Origin: Corallochytrium limacisporum
Taxonomy: Eukaryota; Opisthokonta
NCBI GenBank assembly: GCA_002811645.1
Contig: PDIP01000121.1
Span: 1-29,489 of the forward strand
DNA length: 29,489 bases
Reading direction: 5' to 3'
Shown: piece after piece, positions 1 to 9,190 of the stretch
How positions within the stretch are numbered: the stretch's first letter is position 1
How the letters are laid out: each line of letters begins with the position of its first letter
Translations under genes and position numbers: made by a program
The notes under the pieces: generated by a model
Database searches by the model: none
The model's input: the letters and a program-made list of their open reading frames with translations, nothing else
Told to the model about the DNA's origin: nothing

Positions 1-1086
1 CGCGGCATGCGAACGGATGCCAAGGGGGGGGGGGAGGGTGTGGATAGCGAAGCCCTTAGTTAGCGCAAATTGGGCGGTCTGCACAAGGTTTTTGCTCTTG
101 GACCGTGCGGGCTGTGCTGGTGCGGGCCATTTTCTATGGTATAAACAAACAACACATGCGCTGAGAGGACAGCAGGAAGACCGCATGAACACGCTCCGTC
201 TGGTGTGGAAAACATACGGTCAAGTCAATCAGTTACAAAAACATACCCAGGCATGGCTCCCTGTGAATTTCTATTTGTGGGGACCCCTGCGTGGCCCTTT
301 GCTTCTTGTCGAGCTCTTCTTGCGGTTCTGATCCGTCTCCGCACCAAGATTTTTCATTGCCACAATGTTTCACTGGCAGACAAACTTGAGCGGCCCTTTT
401 TTCTCTCCGTTCTTTGACGTGCATCCTTCCCAGCCTGGAGGAAGCATTCGGTACTTTCAGCATAGAAGCCACCGAAAACACTCTCCTTCTCACCTCCCAC
501 CCCCCTTCCCTCCATCCGCCCTTTTCGTGGCCCCCACCCCCCGGGGGGACACTCACCACACACACACTCCAGTGTTTCTTGTTCGACTGATTTTTTGCCT
601 TCTCCCAAACCGCTTGGCAAAAAATCCCCTTCATTACCTATTGATAAATGGTCAGCAAGAAGGCCATGAGGCCTGGGACGGGAGTTCTCCAGCGCGGACT
701 GGGCTTGTATTGCCCTGTTGCCTTGTCATGCGGTGCGGTGTGATTTTATGGAGCAGCGGCGACTCAAGGGTTTTGGCCCGAGAATTTCCCCAGAGGGAAC
801 ACATACAACACACGAATTGGGGCCTCTGTAATAGCAATTCGGATCTCAGGTTTTAGTGTTTGTACGTTATGTGGATTTTGATATCGATAGACAAGGGTTT
901 GGATGCGTTAACGGACGAGGCTCACTAATAATGGGGTGTTAGTTCAAGTATCCCATTGGTATAAAAACAACGGATCGAATAATAAACAACCTCGTGGGAG
1001 GGAATCTATTTTATATTATACGAAAGGGTTTCCCCGGAAGTTCGTCGGGAACAATAGCCAGAGTGACCCAGACGGGAAATATAGTT
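1..1086. other. gene-free 5' flank of COX4
   Basis: I see no convincing gene here; the open frames on both strands are short, overlap one another and lack recognisable domains. The stretch holds an 11-G run at 24-34, a perfect 12-bp palindrome of six C then six G at 537-548, a short CA tract at about 557-566, and an AT-rich end from about 900 that probably carries the COX4 promoter. Confidence 0.6.
955..966 (+). promoter_or_regulatory. candidate COX4 core promoter (inverted CCAAT plus TATAAAA)
   Basis: ATTGG (an inverted CCAAT box) at 955-959 lies directly against TATAAAA at 960-966, about 120 bp upstream of the COX4 start codon. A second AT-rich element lies at about 1009-1020. Both motifs are short and could occur by chance; no transcription start is visible from sequence. 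Confidence 0.35.
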
Positions 1087-1876
1087 ATGCTGTACCGTAT
1101 TGCAGGAAGGACCGCCACCCAGGTGACTCGCTCCATCGCTCAGCGCGGTGCCGTGCACCATGAGGCTCTGATTCAGCGTGTGCCCAAGGCTAAGCTGCGC
1201 CATGTCCCCAACATGCCGACCGCTGCAGAGATCTCCAAGCTCCGTGAGCTGGAGAAGGGACCCTGGACTAGTCTGTCTATGGATGACAAGGTTAAGCGTA
1301 GGTAATATTTCAAGACGAGAGAAGTGCAACGGATCAGATAGAGTTCTTGACGGGAATCTTGCTTCAGCAATCCAAGACGTTCCCCTGATGAACCAATCGA
1401 TCTGGTCTTTGTACTTTCTCATTAGGGTATTTTTGTGTATGTTTGGGAAGGAATTTAGTTTGCTAACCATCGGGATATTTGATTTGCATTCTTTTTACAT
1501 GTACAGTGTACAAGGCTACCTATGGTCTTTCTCGCGTCCAGCTCCAGCTGGCTCATAAGGCTAAGGACACCGGTAAGGTTGTTGCTGGAACTGCTGGCAT
1601 CGTTGCTGTCAGCTTGTTCTTGGCGTATCTGTCTCGCGTCTTCTGTAAGTATTTTGATTTTCTCTGTGGCTGAGACTGCAGTTGCGATTAGGAATATCGT
1701 CCGTAGGGAACACATCAACTAACTGTTTTTACTGACTTTGTCTTTTCTTCATTCCTACAGCCGCCAACCCCGATGGATCTCGCCCCATGACTGATGAGCG
1801 CATTGCTGCCGTTAAGGAGCGCATGGTCAAGGAGAACATGGAACCCATTGGTACCAACACTTGGAGCAGCAAATAA
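1087..1876 (+). CDS. COX4: cytochrome c oxidase subunit IV (COX4/Cox5 family), three exons
   Basis: This encodes a nuclear subunit of respiratory complex IV in the mitochondrial inner membrane. The exons are 1087-1297, 1507-1644 and 1761-1876, giving 154 residues and TAA. Residues 1-25 are rich in Arg with no acidic residue until Glu26, as in a mitochondrial presequence. Residues 55-74 (ELEKGPW...DDKVKLYK) match the signature segment of animal COX4. Residues about 95-114 form the single membrane helix, and the C-terminal region (about 118-154) should face the intermembrane space. The exon 1 junction was chosen because a split C|TG codon (Leu71) keeps the frame and restores the family motif; the alternative donor at AG|GTAATA breaks the frame. 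The start ATG has G at -3. The length is typical of the family. Confidence 0.93.
1298..1506 (+). other. COX4 intron 1
   Basis: This 209-bp spliceosomal intron has donor GTAGGT and acceptor TACAG. A branch-point-like TGCTAAC lies at 1461-1467, about 40 nt before the acceptor. It is a phase 1 intron, splitting the Leu71 codon. Reading through it would stop after the residues KRR at the exon 1 end. Confidence 0.9.
1645..1760 (+). other. COX4 intron 2
   Basis: This 116-bp intron has donor GTAAGT and acceptor CTACAG. Candidate branch points are AACTAAC at 1717-1723 and TACTGAC at 1730-1736. It is phase 1, splitting the TCC Ser codon that follows the membrane helix. Confidence 0.92.
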
Positions 1877-3240
1877 GTAATTTGCAGCTTAGTTGAATCC
1901 AACCATCCTCCGACCCACATTTACAAGGATACATGCAAAAATGTTATATTAGGATCATGGCATCGACTGCTGAGCGAGTTTACGTCTGTTTGGCGTGAAG
2001 AGCTAGCGGTCCGATGGACATCTTTTTCCACTTCACCACATCTCAAAAAAGAGAAAAGATTACACAGCAATCGATATCGAACTTGATCATAATGTCTCAT
2101 GTGAGTGTTTCGTGGATGCCCCTGAGTCAAGCTGTCTCGGCAGCTGCTAACTTTCCTTGACCTGCTCAAGCATTTCCTTTTGCTTCTGCATCGTAGAATA
2201 AGACTTACACGGTACATCATCCCACCCCCATTGAACCATTCACGGCACTCTCTTTGCCGACGGGGAATGTGACCGATCAGGGCGACCAACATGGGAAGCA
2301 AGACCTCTGACCGAGGCTCTCTGGTCCCCCCCCCTCCCCCGGGGCCCTTGGCTGTCACCGTCAACGGGGTAGGGAGATACATAGCTGATAACCTAACAAA
2401 TGCCTGCTCGCCGTGCTTCGGATTAAGTGCCCCAGAGTGGCTGGCCGGAGAGCCAACGAGGGAGGGGACCACAGGGCCAGAACCCTGGCGGAACTGCGCA
2501 ACCTTGGCCCCCCTCCTTTTCTTCCGGGGGGTTCTTCTCCGTCCCTGGCCGGTGACCAAGCCACAGGCGAAACACGATAAAAGTTTTTGGTCTTACGAAT
2601 TCAAAGGCGCCGCCCTTCCCCGCCGTACCGCGCTGGGGTTTCGGAAGGGGTCCCGGTTTTTTGGGTTTCTTATTTTTTTTTTGGGTGGGGTGTATATTTT
2701 TTTTCCGGGTGGTTGGCTGCCCTCAAGCCTTGCGCCCCTCGCCCGTCGTCGGAGTTGAGTTTTCCGCGCCCAAATCACAGTCCACCGCACCAAAACGTCT
2801 CTTGGGCATGAAAGCACACCAAACTCTTTACTTATTTTTTTTTGTTAATTTCCGGTGCCGAAATCTTTTAGCGGAGAAAACGGAGCTGAAAATATACCTA
2901 TATTTAGTATGAAAATGACACACACGGGCCAATTGGCACGTACGAGCGATTCCTGAGACTAAAAACACAAAAGCGAAAAATGCACAGCAACGAGGGACGG
3001 TTGATTATAAAAAGAGGAATGACCAGGTAGAAAAGAGAAAGAGAGAGAAGAATAGAGAGACAGCAAGAAAGAGCGCGCTCATTAGCGGCGGCATGTCAAA
3101 TGTTTTCGGTTAGGGAACTACGAAAGAAAAAAAAAAGGAAATGGGCCTTCGCCCTCTCCCTCATCATCCCTCGATGGGCCTTTCGAGCACGTGCTCCTAC
3201 CCTACCGCTAATTTTTTCCCTTGGGTAGTTCCCGCTCTTT
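1877..3240. other. gene-free stretch downstream of COX4
   Basis: No supportable gene. The open frames here (for example 1921-2559 on the minus strand and 2291-2758 on the plus strand) overlap each other and consist of low-complexity Pro, Gly and Arg-rich translation of G/C runs. Visible structure includes a C9-T-C5-G4 block at 2326-2344 and T-rich and G-rich homopolymer stretches at 2655-2715. There is no clear AATAAA signal after the COX4 stop. Confidence 0.6.
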
Positions 3241-3253
3241 TTTCTATATCTTT

Positions 3254-3354
3254 TGTGTGTGTGTGTGTGTGTATGCGTGTGTTTTACGGCGTTTCATGTT
3301 TGTGTCATTTGTTTTTCTCTCCCTCTCTCTCTCTCTCTCACTCACACACACACA
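3254..3354. repeat. compound GT / CT / CA microsatellite
   Basis: A GT tract (about 3254-3272, then an interrupted GT to 3283) is followed by a CT tract (about 3322-3338) and a CA tract (about 3343-3354). The short ORFs over it are repeat translation. Confidence 0.95.
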
Positions 3355-3671
3355 GTCTTCACTCGGCCGTGGTGCCTCCACAGATTTACTACTCACAAGC
3401 TTTCCCCGACTGTCTACTTTGCTCTTTCCCCGCCACAAGTGCTGGTGGTTGGTGGTGGTGGAAGCTCAGTATTTGCGGTGGTGGGCTCTATTGACTGCTG
3501 GCAATCCTTCTCTCCTTTCTTCCCTCTCCCTCCCCTCCTTCCGTCCTTGTTGGCCAATTCCAGTTTCGCGCCACCGGATCGGTTGCATGCGTTCCTGTCC
3601 ACAATCAAAATTCCTCTGTGCTTCGCTCAGTCCATTCATTAGTAGTGCAACGCTCACTCCTTGCCCCCCGG

Positions 3672-3683
3672 CCCCCCGGGGGG
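3672..3683. repeat. C6G6 palindrome
   Basis: Six C are followed by six G, preceded by another C6GG block at 3664-3671. An identical C6G6 core is at 537-548. Confidence 0.9.
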
Positions 3684-4154
3684 AGGGAGGGGGTGGTTTG
3701 GGGTTTCGATCCATCCGATCCGCGCGCCTGTCCGTGAAAGGATGGGTTTTCGTGAGGCAAACGCGATCACATCATCTCCGCCGGCAGACGAGCGATCCCG
3801 CATCGTTGCAGGGAGCTCCCAAAAAAGAAGAAATGATAACGGGAATAAAATATATGGGAATAATAAAGGAAACGAATAATTCGCAAACTGTCATTCACTG
3901 CCACCGTCACCTTTGCGATCTTGGCCGTGGTCCTGGGAGTTCATAACAAATGAACTACGAAAATTCTTCTCGGCAGGCAATGCATGATCACACAGCTCCA
4001 GCAGGGGAAGAGAGGAGGCCACTGACCCACGGTTGAAATGGTTCCAATGGAGAAAGACCCGGGAGGGAGAAAAGTCAAGGCCACCCTGCCCCCCCCCACC
4101 AAAGTTTTCTTGATGACTCGGATGGATTTTCATCAGCGGCTGGCCAATCTCCCG

Positions 4155-4170
4155 CTCTCTCTCTCTCTCT
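4155..4170. repeat. CT microsatellite
   Basis: About eight CT units in non-coding DNA. Confidence 0.9.
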
Positions 4171-4938
4171 AGCTTCCCTTCCTCCCGAAAATGGCTCCCA
4201 AGTCGGGTCCTAAGTAAGAGATGGCTACAATTGCAAAAAATGGCGAAGTGGAATGGAAACTCGGTGCTCTCTCCGTCACCCCGCGGGGGGAAGGGGGAAC
4301 CAAAGGGGGACAAAAGAAAAAAAGGGGGAACAATATATTAAAAAAAAAAACAGGCAGACACGGGAAGAATCAGACTTGAAGAAATTTCTCAATATGGTCA
4401 TCGCCCGGTGCCATACATTGCATATGGGTGTGCGTTCTGGTGCCACCTTCTCTTCTCAACACGCCTACTGGTCACAGAGGCCGGGAGTGAGGATGGGCTG
4501 ATCATTTATCATACTAAATGTATGCATTTGGTTCGACGTGAACGCCGGGAGTGTGTTTCTAGAACAAATGCACGGGACACTGCGGCGATGACTAGTTCTG
4601 TGCTATGCCTACATCTTAACATAGATCTTTCTGGGAATATGGCTATAAACCGATGTTACAATAGTACTTATTGTATTCCATTTTTTACCATTATTGGATA
4701 TCAATGGAGCTTCTTGACCTCTTGGCGAAAACAGCGCCGACGCTGCCAGTCGTCGAGAAAGAAATTAGGCATCCTTTCCGACGTCACCCCCGTCCCTCCC
4801 ACCCCGCCTTCGCCCTTACCAACCGATCCCAGCAAGGAAACACCGCCAATCTCCCCCTTTTTCCTTTCCTTAGTTTTTCGTTCCCTCCGTTTTCGTTTTC
4901 TTCCTTTTTCTTTTTTGGTTTCCTTTATCGCGCCCGCC

Positions 4939-4979
4939 TCTCTTCTCTCTCTCTTTCTCTCTTTCTCTCTCTCTCTCTG
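4939..4979. repeat. interrupted CT microsatellite
   Basis: A CT-rich tract with TTT interruptions lies at the end of a polypyrimidine block that begins near 4850. Confidence 0.9.
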
Positions 4980-5177
4980 TGCAGCAGCAAGCGCGTGAGG
5001 TTCCACGCGCAGGTGGCACGAACAACGAACAAAAAAAAAACAGGCAGCGACGGCACTGGCGCAGCCAAAACGCGGGACAAAATTACAAAATAGACAAAAA
5101 AAATGGGGCCAAAAAGACACGGAGGAGAGCACCGGAGCAGATGCCGAGCCGAAGGACGCCACTGCCGTCGTTGGGGA

Positions 5178-5193
5178 AGAGAGAGAGAGAGAG
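5178..5193. repeat. GA microsatellite
   Basis: About eight GA units in non-coding DNA. Confidence 0.85.
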
Positions 5194-5767
5194 CGCGAGC
5201 GAAGATGATTTGGGGAAGATTTCGGGAGAACGGGCAGCACGGACACGTAACACAGACAAAAAGAAAATGAAAGTGGCATATGAAGGAATATGTAAAGACT
5301 TGTGGCTCTGATGTAATATATTAACTATGAGATTGTCAGCCAATACTATCAGTATCTGTAAAAAACAGATATCTGTGTGTGCAGGCGGCGCCTAACCAGC
5401 GGGGTGGGTCAAACGTCCCTTCGCCTAATTTGGCCAGCCCAACCGGACCAAAACTTTGAAAAAAGGGGGGAAAATTGGAAGAAAAAATAAGTGAGAAAGT
5501 AAACAGAGGTGCTCCTGTGTATAGTTGTATAGTTCATGTTCTTCTCAGAAATCACTTTATGGAGAGAGGGGGAAAAAAACCCAGGGCAGGTGTCCGATTC
5601 GATTTCTCCCAATTTTTCTGGGCCCTTCTCTCCGCTCCAAATCCCCCACCCTCCTACCCTCCTTTCTTCCTTTCTTATCTCCCTCCGTCTCCCATAGTCA
5701 AACTTCTCGCTATTTTCTTCTTATCCCTTTCCTTTTCTTTTTTCTCTTTAATTTGTTCTAGACCGTT

Positions 5768-5785
5768 CCCCCGGGGGGGGGGGGG
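5768..5785. repeat. C5G13 tract
   Basis: Five C followed directly by thirteen G, one of a series of C-run/G-run junctions in the non-coding parts of the window. Confidence 0.9.
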
Positions 5786-5916
5786 AGAGCGCTGAGAGCG
5801 GTAGAAAAGTAAAACCCGGAAGTGGCGGCAGTCCCGCCCCTTAGAAAAAAAACCACTTCGCCATAACTGCGACAGTGGGACAGTAGGGGCCGTGTGGTGG
5901 CTGGCTGGCGGGCGGC

Positions 5917-5948
<32 letters not shown>

Positions 5949-5968
5949 TGAGAGAGAGCGAGCGAGAG
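5917..5968. repeat. compound GT / GA microsatellite
   Basis: A GT tract (about 5917-5932) passes directly into a GA-rich tract that ends near 5968. Confidence 0.9.
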
Positions 5969-6075
5969 ATGGTTCACATGCGGAATACTCTGTGCGTGTG
6001 TGTGTTCGCAAGTGTTTGGGCGTGTGGTGGGTCTTCATGTTTTGCTGGAGTGCGCGAGAAGTTCTGGACACGAAC

Positions 6076-6093
6076 TTTTGGTGCGCACCAAAA
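6076..6093. promoter_or_regulatory. 18-bp perfect palindrome upstream of eIF1
   Basis: TTTTGGTGCGCACCAAAA is its own reverse complement and ends 218 bp before the eIF1 start codon. It could be a dimeric transcription factor site or a chance palindrome; function is not shown. Confidence 0.4.
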
Positions 6094-6311
6094 CCTTTAT
6101 TCCTTGTGTTTCGGCAACGACGAACACACATTGAAGAGTATGGCGTAATTGTTTACTGAATGGTGTGGTATTTGACGCCCGCATCGTTTCAACTTGTACG
6201 GTTACAGCTTCTCGTAGTTATCCAGCCGCCTTTGAGCAAGTACACACAAGTTTCTAAGAGCAGTCGGGAATCTCCAAGAAGGAGTTCTAACAAGTCAACA
6301 ACACTCTACGC

Positions 6312-6650
6312 ATGTCGTCGGATATCGCCAACCTCCAGACCTTTGATCCTTTTGCAGATGCTGAGCCTGAAGTGACAGGTGGCAAGCAAGGCAACTTTGT
6401 CCACATTCGTTTGCAACAACGCAACAACCGCAAGTATCTCACCACCATCCAAGGCATTGGTAAGGAGTTCGACCTGAGCAAGCTCGTCAAAGCCTTCAAG
6501 AAAGATTTCGCATGCAACGGTACCGTGGTTCAGCACTCTGAGTACGGTGAAGTCATTCAGCTGCAGGGTGACCAGCGTCAGAAGGCCCAGGAATTCATTG
6601 TCGGCGAGGGTATTGCCAAGAAGGGCAACGTCAAGGTTCACGGTTTCTAA
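6312..6650 (+). CDS. EIF1: translation initiation factor eIF1 (SUI1 family)
   Basis: eIF1 binds the 40S subunit near the P site, keeps the scanning complex open and enforces accurate AUG selection. The 112-residue protein is full length (human eIF1 is 113) and in one exon. The N-terminal NLQTFDPFADA segment, the QQRNNRKYLTT strand, the FACNG turn, the GEVIQLQGDQR strand and the C-terminal KVHGF are all family hallmarks. The start codon context is weak (C at -3, T at +4), unlike the other nine genes here. Weak context at eIF1 genes is known in other eukaryotes to support autoregulation. It is convergent with the proteasome gene, whose stop lies 736 bp downstream. Confidence 0.98.
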   Translation: MSSDIANLQTFDPFADAEPEVTGGKQGNFVHIRLQQRNNRKYLTTIQGIGKEFDLSKLVKAFKKDFACNGTVVQHSEYGEVIQLQGDQRQKAQEFIVGEGIAKKGNVKVHGF

Positions 6651-7386
6651 ACTGAAAGCTGTGACTTGGCAAGACATTTTGGTGGCCAAAAAACTGTCCG
6701 AAAGCACTTATTCAGTGTATACTTGATATTGACGGGCATCCCAATCCAGAAAAGAAAAAGAAAAGAGCCATTTTGTTTTACCTCCACGGGATTCGGTATC
6801 TAGAGCGAAACTGTATCCAACAGGCTGTTGCGAATTTGGAATCTTGTATGCAAGACGGGAAGTCTGAGAGTAGGTGTAACGATTGAATGTCTGCGAGCAC
6901 AATGACGGACGTTGAAGGGAAGAGTTCACGCAGATGAATCTCTTCCCGCAAAAACTATTTTATCGTTCGCATTTTCACAGTCTTTACATTCCATTCATTC
7001 GTTCATTCGTATTTTTGCATGCATGACCGCGTCTATTCATCTTTCCATAATCCTCTTGGCCCACACCGGGTCATCATGAATCATGTTTCGTTTCAAATAG
7101 AACATTTCTAGCATTCCGTGAAAGAACCAAAAAAAGTCCTAATTTGTTTTAGTTTTCGGACCTGTTCAGAGCGAAGTCTATGAGCGAACAGTGTTTACTC
7201 GTCACAACGTCGTCAAAGCATCGAAGTCCTGGACAGTGTCATGCTGCTACTTGAGTCTTTTGCGGGGTGGGCTTTATTTCACCTTGTTTACTACACGATT
7301 GAGTGGAATTTTGCGACCTGGACAGATTCCAGGGCCTGGTGGGGTGTGAACTATGTTTTGGATTGCGCGGGAGTCTCTTGGCCGGT
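6651..7386. other. convergent intergenic region, eIF1 / proteasome alpha4
   Basis: This holds the 3' ends of two convergent transcripts. I see no gene and no strong structured element. Confidence 0.6.
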
Positions 7387-8148
7387 TTACTTGTCAGCAC
7401 CACGCTCCTTCTTCTTGGCTTCAGCTTCAGCCTCTTTCTCCTTTTCGATAACCTTGACCAGATCATCAATTTTTTCGCTCTCCATGAACTCCAGAGCCTT
7501 GCCACGGCGCATTATGGCAATTTCAATGTTCTTGCCACCACCTTGAACGACCTCCATCAGAGACTTAACCACAAGTTTCACTGTGGCTTCCTCGGTGACG
7601 GTGGTTTCATCGTTAGTGTGGTTCTCCAGGAATTCGCGCACGCTCTTCGATGACCGTCCGGTGGCATTAGCCCTCCATTCGCTGTAGGTACCGCTGGGGT
7701 CCGTCTGGTAGAGGTGGGGGGAACCATCGGGGTCGAAACCGACAATGAGTGTGGAGATACCGAACGGTCGCACACCACCAGATTGGGTGTAGCGCTGCTG
7801 CACACCAGCAATGTAACGTGTAATGTACTCCACTGTACAGGGGTCTTCGACAGTTAGACGGTGGGACTGGCACTCTACACGCGCACGGTTCACGAGCACA
7901 CGGGCATCAGCAGTCAGACCGGCAAAGGCCATGCAAATGTGGTCGTCCACGGTGACAATTTTACGTACGGTACGAGGGTCCTGCAGCTTTGCTGTGGAGC
8001 GTTTTTCTACACCTAGAACCAGAATATCCTTACCGCGCACACCGACGGCAGTTGTACCCTTGCGCACAGCCTCCAGTGCATACTCTACCTGGAAAAGATG
8101 GCCGTCCGGCGAGAAGACCGTAATGGCGCGGTCGTAACCCCTACTCAT
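7387..8148 (-). CDS. PSMA7: 20S proteasome subunit alpha type-7 (alpha4)
   Basis: This is one of the seven outer-ring alpha subunits of the 20S proteasome, which gate substrate entry in cytosol and nucleus. The 253-residue single-exon protein starts with the alpha signature ([19 protein letters not shown]; gate Tyr-Asp-Arg with a two-residue extension compared with human alpha4), then [17 protein letters not shown]. The [12 protein letters not shown] and [11 protein letters not shown] segments match alpha4 rather than other alpha subunits. The tail (after about residue 225) is a charged Lys/Glu helix, as usual for alpha4. The start has A at -3; the stop is TAA. The aspartic protease gene is upstream on the same strand, about 1 kb away; no operon is implied. 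Confidence 0.97.
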   Translation of the reverse strand: MSRGYDRAITVFSPDGHLFQVEYALEAVRKGTTAVGVRGKDILVLGVEKRSTAKLQDPRTVRKIVTVDDHICMAFAGLTADARVLVNRARVECQSHRLTVEDPCTVEYITRYIAGVQQRYTQSGGVRPFGISTLIVGFDPDGSPHLYQTDPSGTYSEWRANATGRSSKSVREFLENHTNDETTVTEEATVKLVVKSLMEVVQGGGKNIEIAIMRRGKALEFMESEKIDDLVKVIEKEKEAEAEAKKKERGADK

Positions 8149-9190
8149 GTTTGACTTTGTTCTTAGTCCGCTAAGTTGATAAGCAATACCCTACAAGAGA
8201 ATTCAACGCGCTGATAATTCCAAAAGGCAGACCTCCTTACGACTCCTTCGTGAGGTGTATCACACAGCCAGCGTACCAATCCGATCAGCCTGACCGTTCA
8301 TCCTCGGGCCCTTAGTCTTAAATATACCTTCAATTTATTGTACTGCAGTCGAATACTATGGAATGAGGTGGGCTTACTGGCCTTCGAACTCTTGTCCGCG
8401 CAGTGACTGCCTCGTAAGGACTGCTCTGCGCGGATATTCGTCAGGAACAATTTGGGCATCGGTCGGTCGGCGCTTACGCTCGTTCTCTGGGCTATCCTCG
8501 GGCGGCCCCGCGCCCTAGGTCCGAAAGGGAGGGGAGAGTTGGGGTGGGGGGGGGGCCGGGGGCATGCGCTCCGTGCTGAGGGCCCAAGAAAAAGGACCGG
8601 GAGGTTCACTGGGCAGCAAGACACCCCGAAATATTAGGGCCAACAAAAAAAAAAGAAAAAAGAAAAAAAAAGGCAAAACAATCCCCAACGCAAGCCTTCC
8701 GGACCGTACATTCAGTATGCACTGGCTTTTTTGGTTGCTGGTGATTGTCCGTCGACCGGTTCCCAACATGGGTTTCCCGTGAGCTCTTCGGTACTTTGCC
8801 GGTACGGACGCCGGATGTTCCATCCCGGCCAGTAATGAATGTACCGTTGCAAAGAGCTCGCTAACGGGGGCCGCTTTTTGGGAGGCCACGGGGTGACGCG
8901 GCAGGGGAGGAGGCAAGAACAATGGGACAGAAAAAACAACAGCGATTGGATCTAGAAAGCATATCCACAAGAAGAGTGTATTCGCTGTTCTGCAGAAGGT
9001 TGGCACGGTGTTTTCTCCAATTTGGCATATAAGACATTATAGCCGGAGACCCGGTGGTGAAGGATTACATACATCGCCGAATGTTCTTTCTCGTGTCTGT
9101 TGGTGGATTACAAGGCTTGACTACTGGATAGAGATGCGGAAGGCAAATCTCCTGTCCGTTGGCCTAATCAAGTTGATACCTGTGAGACGC
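8149..9190. other. intergenic region between aspartic protease and proteasome alpha4
   Basis: This should carry the proteasome alpha4 promoter and the protease 3' UTR, both read on the minus strand. An ATTGG motif (minus strand, near 8275) and a TATATTTAA-like element (minus strand, near 8319-8326) are visible, but in an order that does not form a normal core promoter. It also holds a G run at about 8546-8555 and a long A-rich block at about 8645-8671. No gene is supported. Confidence 0.55.

Larger units (their letters stand above)
3241..6311. other. microsatellite-rich gene-free stretch before eIF1
   Basis: No supportable gene. Open frames translate into runs of Leu/Ser, Val/Cys or Arg/Glu created by dinucleotide repeats. 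The stretch contains GT, CT, CA and GA microsatellites listed separately, CnGn palindromes at 3672-3683 and 5768-5785, two copies of A10 followed by CAGGCAG (4341-4357 and 5031-5047), a hairpin at 5351-5377 and an 18-bp palindrome at 6076-6093. The last few hundred bases should contain the eIF1 promoter and leader. Confidence 0.6.

Noticed and set aside
4341-5047. Repeated 17-mer (ten A then CAGGCAG) at 4341-4357 and 5031-5047
   Set aside because: Most of the match is poly-A; the remaining seven bases could coincide by chance, and no longer flanking similarity is present.
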